Origin: Saccharothrix violaceirubra
Lineage (GTDB): Bacteria > Actinomycetota > Actinomycetes > Mycobacteriales > Pseudonocardiaceae
Direction of reading: 5' to 3'
Assembly (NCBI RefSeq): GCF_014203755.1
Contig: NZ_JACHJS010000001.1
Location: 620,001 to 684,000, forward strand
DNA: 64,000 nt
Shown here piece after piece: positions 27,037 through 35,515 of the stretch. How positions within the stretch are numbered: position 1 is the stretch's first letter; each line of letters starts with the position of its first letter. Under the pieces are notes generated by a model. That model saw nothing but the letters and a program-made list of their open reading frames with translations. It had not been told where the DNA came from and searched no databases. The translations under genes and the position numbers were made by a program.

Positions 27037-28605
27037 TCAGAAGCCGGCGGTGATGCGGGTGAACTCCCATTCCTGCTGGGGCACGCCCGAGCAGCTGCCG
27101 GACACCTGGCCGTCGCAGCCGCCGCGGTCGCGGTTGAGTGCCCAGTAGGTGAACCGGCCCAGGCCGTTGGACTTCGCGAAGTCGCGCAGCGCCGTCCAGG
27201 TCTGGGGGGTCGTCACTTCCTTCTGGTCCGACAGGCCGTTCATGCCGGAGATGCCCGAGTGCGCCCACGCCTGGGCGTCGGTCCAGCCGAACGTCGACTT
27301 CAGCTTGTCCTTCAGCGCCGTCACCGCGTTGATCGTGTCGGTGCGGATGTCGGTGCTGCCGAAGTCGAACGGCATCAGGGTGAAGACGTCGATGTTCGAC
27401 CCGATCGCCTTGGAGCGCTCGATCAGCCGGTTGCCGTGGGAGTTCGGGCCGGTCTTGAGGGTCGGGATCGTGACGATCGTCTGGATGCCCGGGTTGTTCT
27501 GCTTGACGATCTTGAGCGCCTCGAGGATGCGATCCGCGACGGTGGCGTTCTCGAACTCGTCGGTGTTCTCGATGTCGATGTCGATCGCCTTGAGCTTGTA
27601 GGCGTCGATCACCTTCTGGTAAGCGCCGGCCAGGGCCTGCGCCGTGGAGCAGTTCGGGCCGAGCTTGTTGCCGCTCCACCCGCCGAACGACGGGATGATG
27701 TCGCCGCCCGCCGCGCGGATCTGGTTGATGACGTTGGCATCGTTGCCGCCGGTCAGCGGGCGCTGGCCGTCCCACGACGGGTTGCACCCGTTCTGCGCCA
27801 GGATGAACGCCATCGTGAACCACTTGATGCCGGTCGCGTTCATGACCGAAGCGGGCGACGGCGGGTTGCCCCAGCCCAGGTACAGGTACGGTGCGCCACG
27901 GTTGCCAGGAGGCGGCGTGGTGCCCGGGTCGGTCTTGGCGGTGACCGCCGTGCTGGCGCCCGACACGTTGCCCGCCGCGTCACGGGCCTTCACCGTGAAC
28001 GAGTAGGAGGTGTCGGGGTTCAGGCCGTTGACCGTCGCGGTGGTGCCCGGGACGGTCGTGGTCGCACCGCCGGCGACGGTCACGTCGTAGCCGGTGACGC
28101 CGACGTTGTCGGTCGACGCGGTCCACGACAGCGAGACGCTGGAGCTGCTCTTGCCGGTGACCGTCAGGCCCGTCGGCACGCTGGGCGGCGTGGGGTCGTT
28201 CGGGATCTCGCCGCCGGCGCACGACGCACCGTTGATCTTGCAGTTCTGCGGGACACCCGAGCCGGTGCCGACGAACCCGAAGGTCCGGTTGGCGCCGACC
28301 GCGATGCCGCCGTTGTACTCCCGGTTCGTCGCGGTGACGTGGCTGCCGTCCTTGGTGATGATGGCATCCCAGTACGACCCGAGCGTGGTGCCGGCCGGCA
28401 GGTCGAACTCGACCTTCCAGCTCGACAGTGCGGTGGTTCCGCCATTGGTGATCGTGAACTTGCCTTCGAAGCCGCTGCCCCAGTCCTGGGGCTTGGCGAA
28501 CGTGGCGGTGACGCCTGCGGCGGCAGAGGCAGGGGCCCCGACCACCAGAAGTGAACCCATGGCCAGCGCGCTCGCCGCGAGCAACGCTCCCATTCTTGGT
28601 TTCAT
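27037..28605 (-). CDS. secreted GH18 chitinase with CBM2 and fibronectin III domains
   Basis: A 522-residue secreted enzyme. A signal peptide ending in APASAAA (about residue 30), a cellulose/chitin-binding CBM2 module (about 31-135: VTATFAKPQDWGSGFEGKFTI), a linker, a fibronectin III domain (about 140-228: PSVPTGLTVTGKSSSSVSLS), then a GH18 catalytic domain with SFGGWSGN and the catalytic AIDIDIEN (DxDxE, Glu near 348). It hydrolyses chitin outside the cell. ATG 28605 has GAGGAG upstream. A DasR-type operator sits in its promoter. Confidence 0.93.
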   Translation of the reverse strand: MKPRMGALLAASALAMGSLLVVGAPASAAAGVTATFAKPQDWGSGFEGKFTITNGGTTALSSWKVEFDLPAGTTLGSYWDAIITKDGSHVTATNREYNGGIAVGANRTFGFVGTGSGVPQNCKINGASCAGGEIPNDPTPPSVPTGLTVTGKSSSSVSLSWTASTDNVGVTGYDVTVAGGATTTVPGTTATVNGLNPDTSYSFTVKARDAAGNVSGASTAVTAKTDPGTTPPPGNRGAPYLYLGWGNPPSPASVMNATGIKWFTMAFILAQNGCNPSWDGQRPLTGGNDANVINQIRAAGGDIIPSFGGWSGNKLGPNCSTAQALAGAYQKVIDAYKLKAIDIDIENTDEFENATVADRILEALKIVKQNNPGIQTIVTIPTLKTGPNSHGNRLIERSKAIGSNIDVFTLMPFDFGSTDIRTDTINAVTALKDKLKSTFGWTDAQAWAHSGISGMNGLSDQKEVTTPQTWTALRDFAKSNGLGRFTYWALNRDRGGCDGQVSGSCSGVPQQEWEFTRITAGF

Positions 28606-28650
28606 CACGGACTCCTCGGCGGGATTGCAGGGATGAATCGCGCCCAGGGC

Positions 28651-28680
28651 GAGACTGGTCTAGACCAAAACGCTTGTCAA
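28651..28680 (-). promoter_or_regulatory. chitinase promoter with DasR-responsive element (dre)
   Basis: The perfect palindrome TGGTCTAGACCA (28656-28667), in the context ACTGGTCTAGACCAAA (28654-28669), matches the DasR operator consensus known from Streptomyces. A minus-strand -35 TTGACA (28680-28675) is immediately upstream, so the operator occupies the -35/-10 spacer. Repression relieved by aminosugar phosphates is expected. Confidence 0.85.
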
Positions 28681-28693
28681 GACTCCTTAATAA

Positions 28694-29194
28694 CTACTCC
28701 TCGAGCGCGGCCTCGATCCACCCCGCCACGGCCAGGTCACGGGTACTGCACTCGGTCGCGAGCTTCACGGTCCAGCGCAACGCCTGCAGCACGACGGTCG
28801 CCAGCTCCTGCGGACGCCCGTTGGCCAGCGCGATCTCGATCTGCTCGGCCGCCGCCTCCTGGTCGCCGTGCACCTCCGCGAGCAGCGTGCGGATCGCGGT
28901 GCGCACGGGCGGGTCGGCGTCGTCGATCGGCACCTCCTGCCCGTCCTCGTCGAAGACCTGCATCTTCACCGGGGTCGAGCCACCGGAGCCCAGGTGGGAC
29001 ACCATGTCGCTGCACTCGGAGAACAGCAGGAGCACCAGCTCTCTGATCTCCTCGTTCCCCTCGGGCGAACCGCTCAGGTAGCCGGTGACGAGGTCGACGG
29101 CGACCGCGTCCTCTCCGACCTTTGCCGCGGCCAGGGCTTCGCCGGCCACGGCCTGTAGCCGCGCCCTGCGGTCCGGATCTCGCTGCGGGTGCAT
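28694..29194 (-). CDS. hypothetical acidic helical protein
   Basis: A 166-residue, strongly acidic, mostly helical protein. There is no signal peptide, membrane helix or known motif; a central stretch IRELVLLLFSECSDMVSHLG and a late LATVVLQALRWTVKLATEC look like amphipathic helices. Third-position GC bias supports it as a real gene. The ATG start at 29194 has weak GGAAGA upstream. I do not recognise the family. Confidence 0.55.
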   Translation of the reverse strand: MHPQRDPDRRARLQAVAGEALAAAKVGEDAVAVDLVTGYLSGSPEGNEEIRELVLLLFSECSDMVSHLGSGGSTPVKMQVFDEDGQEVPIDDADPPVRTAIRTLLAEVHGDQEAAAEQIEIALANGRPQELATVVLQALRWTVKLATECSTRDLAVAGWIEAALEE

Positions 29195-29348
29195 TCAGCC
29201 ATCTTCCAACACTGCTCGTGGGTGCACAGCTCTCCAGCACTGCCTACCCGGTGGCGTTCGGGTGTCGCAACGGCTTGTCGAGCGGACCACCGGGGTGATA
29301 CCCGGGTATGACACTCCGCGGGTGCATGTGCCGCAACGCCCCGCCCCC

Positions 29349-29354
29349 TAGAGT
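29349..29354 (+). promoter_or_regulatory. -10 box of a leaderless promoter
   Basis: TAGAGT occupies exactly -13 to -8 relative to the GTG at 29362, with no ribosome binding site before that codon; this indicates transcription starting at the start codon. Confidence 0.5.
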
Positions 29355-29361
29355 CGGCCGG

Positions 29362-30480
29362 GTGTTCCGCACCTTCGCGCAGGTCGTGTACGTGTCCGAC
29401 CGGACGCGGGTGTTCGCGCGGGCGCGACTCCGCCTGGTCTTCCTGGTGGCCGCGCTGGTCTACGGACTCGTCCTCGCGATCGGCACGAGTGCGGACTACG
29501 TCGAGTACGAGAGCCCGGACGGCTGGTGGCCGCTGCTCTTCGCGATCGTGTTCGGCTCGTACGCGATCCTGCCGTTCTCGACGATCACGGCCTGGCGGCT
29601 GGCCACCGTGTCCCTGCTGGTGTTCCGGGTCCTGCTCCGGACCGAACCGGACGTCGTCGGCTCCTGGCAGTGGTGGTTCTACCTGCCTGTACTGCTGGTC
29701 GTAGCCGCCACGCACACCACGCGCGTCGTGCTGCTGGTCGGGCTGCTGACCTCGGGCACGATCGTCCTGGCCGGTCAGTTCAGTGTCTCGTCGTCGGTCG
29801 TGCCCACGATTTCCCTGCTGATGGTCCTCTACCTGCTCGCCTTCGCCCTCGGCTCCAGAGGACGGGCCGAGCGCAGGTTCCACGCCGAACGCGACGAGAA
29901 AGCCGCGCTGGTCGAACGCGCCCGCATCGCCCGCGAGATGCACGACGTGGTGGCGCACCACATGTCGTTGGTCGTGGTGCGGTGTGAAACCGCGCCCTAT
30001 CGGATCACCGGGTTGCCCGAACCGGCCGTGCGCGAGTTCGCCGAGCTGGGGGAGTCCGCGCGGTCCGCGATCACCGACATGCAACGGCTGCTCGGCGTGT
30101 TGCGCGCCGCCGGCCACCTTGCCGATACCGCGCCCCAACCGGGCCTGGCGCAGATCCGGGAGATCGTCCCGGACGCCGACGTGCCCGACGCGGACGTGCC
30201 CGAGGCCGTCGCGCTGACCGCGTACCGGGTCGTGCAGGAGGCGACGACGAACGCCCGCCGCCACGCGCCCGGTTCGACGGTGACCGTGCGCGTGAGCCTG
30301 GTCGGGGACGCTTTGGAGGTGGTGGTCCGCAATACGGCGGGCGGCCCGTCGACCGGCGGCGGCAGCGGCCACGGCCTGATCGGCATGCGGGAACGGGTCG
30401 GCGTGCACGGCGGCACGGTGACGGCCGAACCCCTGCCCGACGGCGGGTTCGAGGTGCTGGCACGGGTTCCGGTGGGGTGA
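29362..30480 (+). CDS. sensor histidine kinase (NarL/DesK type)
   Basis: A 372-residue membrane kinase. About six hydrophobic segments fill residues 20-160, a short coiled region follows, then the HisKA_3 box ARIAREMHDVVAHHMSLVVV (phospho-His near residue 194) and a HATPase domain with YRVVQEATTNARRHAPGSTV (N box) and GGGSGHGLIGMRERV (G box). It autophosphorylates and passes phosphate to the response regulator encoded three bases downstream. The extracellular part is tiny, so the membrane itself may be sensed. GTG 29362 is favoured by the leaderless -10 spacing. Confidence 0.88.
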   Translation: MFRTFAQVVYVSDRTRVFARARLRLVFLVAALVYGLVLAIGTSADYVEYESPDGWWPLLFAIVFGSYAILPFSTITAWRLATVSLLVFRVLLRTEPDVVGSWQWWFYLPVLLVVAATHTTRVVLLVGLLTSGTIVLAGQFSVSSSVVPTISLLMVLYLLAFALGSRGRAERRFHAERDEKAALVERARIAREMHDVVAHHMSLVVVRCETAPYRITGLPEPAVREFAELGESARSAITDMQRLLGVLRAAGHLADTAPQPGLAQIREIVPDADVPDADVPEAVALTAYRVVQEATTNARRHAPGSTVTVRVSLVGDALEVVVRNTAGGPSTGGGSGHGLIGMRERVGVHGGTVTAEPLPDGGFEVLARVPVG

Positions 30481-30483
30481 GGC

Positions 30484-31131
30484 GTGATCAAGGTGCTGGT
30501 CGTGGACGACCAGGAGATGGTGCGCGAGGGGTTCTCCGCGCTGCTGGACGCCCAACCCGACATCACGGTGGTGGGTTCGGCGGGCGACGGCGTGGCGGCG
30601 GTCGCGGCCGTGCGCGCGCTGCACCCGGACGTGGTGCTGATGGACGTGCGCATGCCGGAGATGGACGGCCTGACCGCGACGCGGCTGCTGGCCGACGACC
30701 CGGTCCGCGTGCTCGTGCTGACCACCTTCGACCTGGACGACTACGTGTACGAGGCGTTGCGCGCGGGCGCCTCCGGGTTCCTGCTCAAACACGCGCCCGC
30801 CCGGGAACTGCTCGACGCCGTGCGGGTGGTGGCCAGGGGCGAGGCGTTGCTCGCGCCTTCGGTGACCAAACGGCTCATCGAGGACTTCGTGAAGGCCCAG
30901 CCGGTCCGGGTCGTCCGGCCCGCCGCGCTCACCGCGTTGACCGAGCGGGAGACCGAGGTTTTGCGCCTGGTCGCCACGGGTCTGTCGAACACCGAGATCG
31001 CCGTCCACCTGGTGTTGGCCGAGCAGACGGTCAAGACCCACGTCAGCCGCGTCCTGACCAAACTGGGGCTGCGCGACCGCGCCCAGGCCGTGATCGCGGC
31101 CTACGAGAGCGGCCTGGTCGTACCGGGGTAG
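30484..31131 (+). CDS. NarL/LuxR-type response regulator
   Basis: A 215-residue response regulator: receiver domain 1-120 with VVDDQEMVREG and the phospho-acceptor Asp in VVLMDVRMPEMDGL (about 54), Lys in HAPARE region; LuxR helix-turn-helix from about 148 (LTERETEVLRLVATGLSNTE, then TVKTHVSRVLTKLGL). It is three bases from the histidine kinase stop, forming one operon. Being only 63 bp from the hydrolase/acyltransferase pair, that pair is a candidate target. Confidence 0.9.
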   Translation: MIKVLVVDDQEMVREGFSALLDAQPDITVVGSAGDGVAAVAAVRALHPDVVLMDVRMPEMDGLTATRLLADDPVRVLVLTTFDLDDYVYEALRAGASGFLLKHAPARELLDAVRVVARGEALLAPSVTKRLIEDFVKAQPVRVVRPAALTALTERETEVLRLVATGLSNTEIAVHLVLAEQTVKTHVSRVLTKLGLRDRAQAVIAAYESGLVVPG

Positions 31132-31181
31132 CACCGGGAATCGGCTACTCCGGCGGGACGATCCGGACTCCGTGGTCCGCC

Positions 31182-31187
31182 TAGCTT
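31182..31187 (+). promoter_or_regulatory. -10 box of a leaderless promoter
   Basis: TAGCTT lies at -13 to -8 of ATG 31195, and no Shine-Dalgarno sequence precedes that ATG. Confidence 0.45.
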
Positions 31188-31194
31188 TCCCGGC

Positions 31195-31875
31195 ATGCGG
31201 AGGATCACGCTGCTCGTCACGCTGCTGGTGCTGGTCGCGCCGACCGGCGGCACCCCGGCGTTCACGCCCCGGGTCGAGGTGTTCGGCGACCTGTCGGGCG
31301 GCCACGTGGCCGTCGTCGTGCCCGGGTCCGATGTGGATGGTGAGCGGTTCGACGCGACCGTGGGCCTGATGGCCGCACGATTGCGCGCACAACGCCCGGA
31401 CGTGGCCGTCGTGGCGTGGCTGGGCTACCGCACGCCGCGGGGGCTCGGTGTCGACGCGGCGTCCGGGCGGCTGGCCCGCGTGGGCGCGGTGGCGTTGCGC
31501 GAGTACGTGCGCGGCCTGCGCGGGCACGTCCACCTGTTGTGCCACAGCTACGGCACGCTGGTGTGCGCGGACGCCGTGCGCGGCCTGCCCGTGGACGACG
31601 TGGTCTTCCTCGGCAGTCCGGGTGTCCGCTTCGCCACGGCCGCCGATCTCGGCACCACCGCGCGGGTCTGGGCCGCGCGCGGCTCGTCGGACTGGACGCG
31701 GTGGGTGCCCAAGATCCGGTTCCTGGACCTGGGCCACGGCACCGATCCGACCGCGGAGTCCTTTGGTGCCAGGGTGTTCGACACGGGCGAGGCCCATGCC
31801 CACGACGAGTACTTCACGCCCGGCACCGCGTCGCTGGCCATGCTCGCCCGGATCGCGGCCGGTGAGGTGTCGTGA
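31195..31875 (+). CDS. exported alpha/beta hydrolase
   Basis: A 226-residue protein with a signal peptide (residues 1-22), then a compact alpha/beta-hydrolase fold resembling DUF1023 enzymes: VAVVVPGSDVDG (oxyanion strand), the nucleophile serine in HLLCHSYGTLVCADAV (HSYGT, about Ser118), an acidic candidate late and a histidine in AHDEYFTPG. It should act outside the membrane on an ester or acyl substrate. Its stop overlaps the acyltransferase start as GTGA, so the two are translationally coupled. Confidence 0.78.
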   Translation: MRRITLLVTLLVLVAPTGGTPAFTPRVEVFGDLSGGHVAVVVPGSDVDGERFDATVGLMAARLRAQRPDVAVVAWLGYRTPRGLGVDAASGRLARVGAVALREYVRGLRGHVHLLCHSYGTLVCADAVRGLPVDDVVFLGSPGVRFATAADLGTTARVWAARGSSDWTRWVPKIRFLDLGHGTDPTAESFGARVFDTGEAHAHDEYFTPGTASLAMLARIAAGEVS

Positions 31876-33191
31876 CACGCGATCCGTTCGTGGACGCGGT
31901 GCGGGCCGTGGGGATCGTCGGCGTGGTCGTCGGGCACTGGCTGGTCACCTCGGTGGTGGCGACCGGGGACGGGTTCGTGGTGGACAGCCCGTTGCGCTGG
32001 ATGCCGTGGCTCGCGCCGTTCACGTGGTTGTTCCAGACGTTGGGGCTGCTGTTCTTCGCGGGCGGGTTCGCGGCGGCCCGGTCCCGCCGGTCGCGCCTGC
32101 GCCGGCTGGTGGTCCCGGTCGGCGTGCTGACGGGCACGTGGGCATTGGTGCTGCTGGGCATGGCGGCCCGGGGCGTGCCGCAGCAGACCGTGCTGACGGT
32201 GGGGTACCTGGTCGTGACACCGCTGTGGTTCCTGGCGGTGTACGTCGTGTTCTCGCTCGTCACGCCGCTGTCGCGGTGGTGGTGGGTGCTGCCGGTGGCC
32301 GCGGTCGGCCTGGCCTTCGAGTGGACCGCCGTCCTGGCGGTCTGGGTCGTGCCGTGGTGGATCGGCGTGCTGGTCGCCCGGCACGGACAGCGGCGTCGCT
32401 GGGGGTCGGCGCTGTTCGTGTCGGGCGGTCTGGCGTTCGCGGTGTGCCTGTGCCTGGGCTATCCGGTGAGTGCGGTCGGGGTGCCGGGCGCGGCCGTGTC
32501 GAACCTGTTCCCGCCGACGCCCGCCGCGTTGGCGTTGGCCGTGGCGCAGATCGGCCTGGTGCTGCTGATCCGGCCGACGTTCCGGGCGCGGTGGCTGACC
32601 GCGCGGGCGTTGCCGGTGTTCCTCACGCACCAGAGCGCGCTGCTGGTGGTCACGCTCGTGGGTTCGGCGTTCGGCGTGCTGCCCGGTCTGCACGACCTGC
32701 CGGACGACCCGCTCTGGCTGGTGTCACGCGTGCTGTGGCTGCCGCTGGTCGCGGGCGCTCTGTTCGTTGGGAATCGCGGCCAGCAGCGCCGCGGCCATCG
32801 TGACGACGTGCAACGCGACCATCGGCGTCGTGGGGCGCAGGACGAGCAGCGGGGGCACGCACGCCAACGCGGTCAGCAGCCAGGGCCGGCGCCGGTGGCA
32901 CGCGCCGGACTTGGCGGTGTGCAGCAGGTACCAGCCCAGCAGCAGGTGGATCAGGTTCTGCAACGGGTCGACGTCCAGCACGACCAGGGTCGCGGTGGTG
33001 CCGGAGAACCCGGTGACGACGAAACCCAGCACGCCCAGCACTCCGTACCCGACGCCGAGCGTGGCCGCGAGCCGCGTCCGGTGGGTTTCCCTGGTGTGGC
33101 AGGGGGACGGCAGGAACCTGCGCTCGAACCGGTGGAAGGCCAGCAGCAGCGGCACGAGCATGAGCACCAGCACGGCCGGCCAGCGCGGTAG
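31872..33191 (+). CDS. acyltransferase 3 family membrane protein with antisense-derived tail
   Basis: A 439-residue reading frame. Residues 1 to about 297 are a normal multi-helix acyltransferase 3 domain (RAVGIVGVVVGHW with the key histidine; TPLWFLAVYVVFSL; FLTHQSALLVV). From about residue 298 (nt 32765) the frame runs without stop through 430 bp that is antisense to the convergent gene, giving a Gln/Arg/Gly-rich tail (RGQQRRGHRDDVQRDHRRRG...) unlike any protein domain. The true C-terminus may have been lost by a deletion or frameshift. It is a paralogue of the acyltransferase domain in the convergent fusion protein. Confidence 0.7.
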   Translation: MTRDPFVDAVRAVGIVGVVVGHWLVTSVVATGDGFVVDSPLRWMPWLAPFTWLFQTLGLLFFAGGFAAARSRRSRLRRLVVPVGVLTGTWALVLLGMAARGVPQQTVLTVGYLVVTPLWFLAVYVVFSLVTPLSRWWWVLPVAAVGLAFEWTAVLAVWVVPWWIGVLVARHGQRRRWGSALFVSGGLAFAVCLCLGYPVSAVGVPGAAVSNLFPPTPAALALAVAQIGLVLLIRPTFRARWLTARALPVFLTHQSALLVVTLVGSAFGVLPGLHDLPDDPLWLVSRVLWLPLVAGALFVGNRGQQRRGHRDDVQRDHRRRGAQDEQRGHARQRGQQPGPAPVARAGLGGVQQVPAQQQVDQVLQRVDVQHDQGRGGAGEPGDDETQHAQHSVPDAERGREPRPVGFPGVAGGRQEPALEPVEGQQQRHEHEHQHGRPAR

Positions 33192-34835
33192 CGCGAACGT
33201 CGACGGCGCGTCCAGCAGGCCGAGCACGCCGACCACGCCCGCCAACGCCGTCAGGTAGCCCAGGTACAGGGTCATCGGCGCGGTCCGCGCGTACGCCACG
33301 ACCCGCCACGCGCGCCGGCCGCCCAGCCACGCCGTGATCCGGTCGCGCAGCAGCAGCACCAGGCAGAGCTGGCCGACGCCCAGCACCAGCAGGCAGATCG
33401 TGGGCGGGCTGAGGTTGGACACCCGTTCGTCGGGCAGGGCCATCATCGCGCGCGGGTAGCCGCCGACCGTGATCAACACGAGCAGCACGGGCACGCTCGC
33501 ACTCGCGACCAGGGCGAGCACCCGGCGGGGGATGTTCCGCAGCGAGCCGTCGGCGTAGTGGAACCCGAGTTGTTGGAGGAACAACGCGCCGAGGACGAGG
33601 TTCAGGTAGCCGCCCGTGCGCCAGCCGAAGATCACGCGTACCAGGTCGACGACCGTCATCACGCCGAGCAGCACGAGCGGTGTGGCGTGGCGGAACGCCC
33701 GGTGCAGGCGGGCCATGACCGGGGTCGCGGCGATGGCGACCAGGTAGAGGCCCAGGAACCACAGCGGGTGCGCGATGAGCCGGCCGAACGTCTCGACGCG
33801 GCTCTTGTCGGCGTCGAGCAGTTCCAGCGGCAACGGCAGGACGAGCCACGCCAGCACGAACCCCAGGATCGGGCGCAGCAGCCACGTGATGCGGCCGGTC
33901 AGGTAGCGGCCGTACCCGCCGCCGTGCGCGCGGACCGCGTGCCAGCCGACGAGGTTCGCGTGGCCGCCCGCGAAGTAGAACACCGACGTGGCCTGGAGGA
34001 CCCAGGTCAGCGGCCACAGCCGGTCCGCGTCCAACCCGGCCCAGTGCAGGACGGTGAGCACCGACTGGGCGACCACGACCGTGCCCAGCGAGCCCAGGCG
34101 CAGGAACGTGGCGTAGCGGTCGTCCTCGGGCGGCACGACCGGGCCGTGCGCGGGACCGCGTCGGCGCGGCAGCCGGGCCAGCAGCAGGAACACCACGACC
34201 GCGCTGCCCAGGCCCCAGGCGACCACGGGTTCGTGACCCGGCGGACCCCAGCGCTGCCGCCACGAGTTGAACGCCAGGCCGCCCGCGTAGATCCGGGCGA
34301 CGAGGTGGCAGCGGGTGGCCGCGCCGCGCGGGTTGAGGTCGCACTGGCCGTGCATGTCGGCGGCGAGTCGGGCGTCGAGGCTCCGCCGTGCGTTCGCGGG
34401 TAGCGGGCGGCCCTTGTGCTCGGCGTAGCGCAGCAGGTCGTAGCCGAGGTCGTGCGCGCGGCACGCCGTGCCGAAGTCCCACTCGGTGTCGCCCGCCGGT
34501 CCCGAGCAGCCGCCGCCCGGGTCGACCGCGCGCAGCGTGCCGTCGGGCGCGGTGATCGTGCGCGGGTCGCGCCCGGTGACCTCGTCGAAGTCGGCGGGGA
34601 ACGCGGCCAGCGGGTCGGTGGTGCGATCAGGTGCCGTCATGCGCCCGACCGCGCGCGCCGCGTCGGCGACGTCGCCGGTCAGCGGGCGGTCGTCGGCGGC
34701 ACCGGCCGGTCGGGAGGCGATCACGCCGCAGACGAACACCGCGAGCGTGACGAGGACGAACCGGAACCACGCCGGCAGCCGGTCGAGCACCCGGAGCCCG
34801 ACCCGCCCGTGCCTGTCCACCGCTCCGACGCCCAT
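32724..34835 (-). CDS. phospholipase A2 - acyltransferase 3 - DUF4383-like fusion
   Basis: A 703-residue protein of unusual build. A membrane anchor (about residues 24-45) is followed by a prokaryotic phospholipase A2 domain (about 105-190): CSGPAGDTEWDFGTACRAHDLGYDLLRY, with the catalytic His-Asp at about 128-129 and four cysteines suited to two disulfides. Then come ten or so helices of an acyltransferase 3 domain (about 210-565; RLIAHPLWFLGLYLVAI, VSNLSPPTI) and a four-helix module with DPLQNLIHLLLGWYLL typical of DUF4383. ATG 34835 is chosen since TAACCT lies just upstream, suggesting a nearly leaderless mRNA; a TTG at 34841 is possible. The last 14 residues are antisense to the neighbouring acyltransferase. 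Confidence 0.8.
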   Translation of the reverse strand: MGVGAVDRHGRVGLRVLDRLPAWFRFVLVTLAVFVCGVIASRPAGAADDRPLTGDVADAARAVGRMTAPDRTTDPLAAFPADFDEVTGRDPRTITAPDGTLRAVDPGGGCSGPAGDTEWDFGTACRAHDLGYDLLRYAEHKGRPLPANARRSLDARLAADMHGQCDLNPRGAATRCHLVARIYAGGLAFNSWRQRWGPPGHEPVVAWGLGSAVVVFLLLARLPRRRGPAHGPVVPPEDDRYATFLRLGSLGTVVVAQSVLTVLHWAGLDADRLWPLTWVLQATSVFYFAGGHANLVGWHAVRAHGGGYGRYLTGRITWLLRPILGFVLAWLVLPLPLELLDADKSRVETFGRLIAHPLWFLGLYLVAIAATPVMARLHRAFRHATPLVLLGVMTVVDLVRVIFGWRTGGYLNLVLGALFLQQLGFHYADGSLRNIPRRVLALVASASVPVLLVLITVGGYPRAMMALPDERVSNLSPPTICLLVLGVGQLCLVLLLRDRITAWLGGRRAWRVVAYARTAPMTLYLGYLTALAGVVGVLGLLDAPSTFALPRWPAVLVLMLVPLLLAFHRFERRFLPSPCHTRETHRTRLAATLGVGYGVLGVLGFVVTGFSGTTATLVVLDVDPLQNLIHLLLGWYLLHTAKSGACHRRRPWLLTALACVPPLLVLRPTTPMVALHVVTMAAALLAAIPNEQSARDQRQPQHA

Positions 34836-34884
34836 CGGCAACCCAGGTTACGGAACGGCAACGCCCGCCGCCAAACGCCCCGGG

Positions 34885-35484
34885 TCAGGCCGGGGTGAGG
34901 TCGGTGGACGGCAGGCCGGTCAACGCGGCCAGCGCCATCCCGGACAGCAGCGAGGCCATCTGGTCGCGGTCGAGGTGCGCGCTGTGCGGCGTGGAGTTGA
35001 TCAGACCGAACACGGCGTGCGCGGCGGCGCGTGCGGTGGGCTCGTCGACCTCGGGCGCGGTGCGGCGGATCGTCTCCACCCACACCTCGACGTAGCGGCG
35101 CTGGAGCGCGCGCACCCGGCGGCGGTCGGGGTCGGTGAGGTTGGCCAGGTTGCGGATCTGCACGGTGATCAGCGCGGGGTCGTCCAGTGCGAAGTCGACG
35201 TGCCAGCGGACCAGGTCGCGCAACGCGGCGGCGGCGTCGTCGCCGGCCGCGGCGACCCGGCCGAGACCGCCGTCGAGCAGGCGGTCGCTGATCGCGGTCA
35301 GCATCTCGCCGAGCATCGCGTCCTTGGACTTGAAGTGCCGGTAGAGCGCGGGGCCGGAGATGCCGACGGCGGCGCCGATGTCGTCGATGCCCACGCCGTG
35401 GAACCCGTGCCGGGCGAACAGTTCCGCGGCGGCGTCCAGGATCTGGTCCCGTCGGCTGGGCTTCACTCCATCGGTGGCTGGCAC
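34885..35484 (-). CDS. TetR-family repressor of acyl-CoA catabolism (predicted)
   Basis: A 199-residue TetR regulator: RRDQILDAAAELFARHGFHG and VGIDDIGAAVGISGPALYRH form the DNA-binding domain (residues 10-57), followed by an all-helical ligand domain with WVETIRRTAPEVDEPTARA. This build is seen in TetR proteins beside acyl-CoA carboxylase/dehydrogenase genes. An operator in its own leader (35516-35531) matches two copies in front of the carboxylase operon at 36579, supporting regulation of that operon even though the lipase gene lies between. Confidence 0.85.
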   Translation of the reverse strand: MPATDGVKPSRRDQILDAAAELFARHGFHGVGIDDIGAAVGISGPALYRHFKSKDAMLGEMLTAISDRLLDGGLGRVAAAGDDAAAALRDLVRWHVDFALDDPALITVQIRNLANLTDPDRRRVRALQRRYVEVWVETIRRTAPEVDEPTARAAAHAVFGLINSTPHSAHLDRDQMASLLSGMALAALTGLPSTDLTPA

Positions 35485-35515
35485 GGCTTCATCCTAATCG
35501 GCCCACCGCGCTCAG

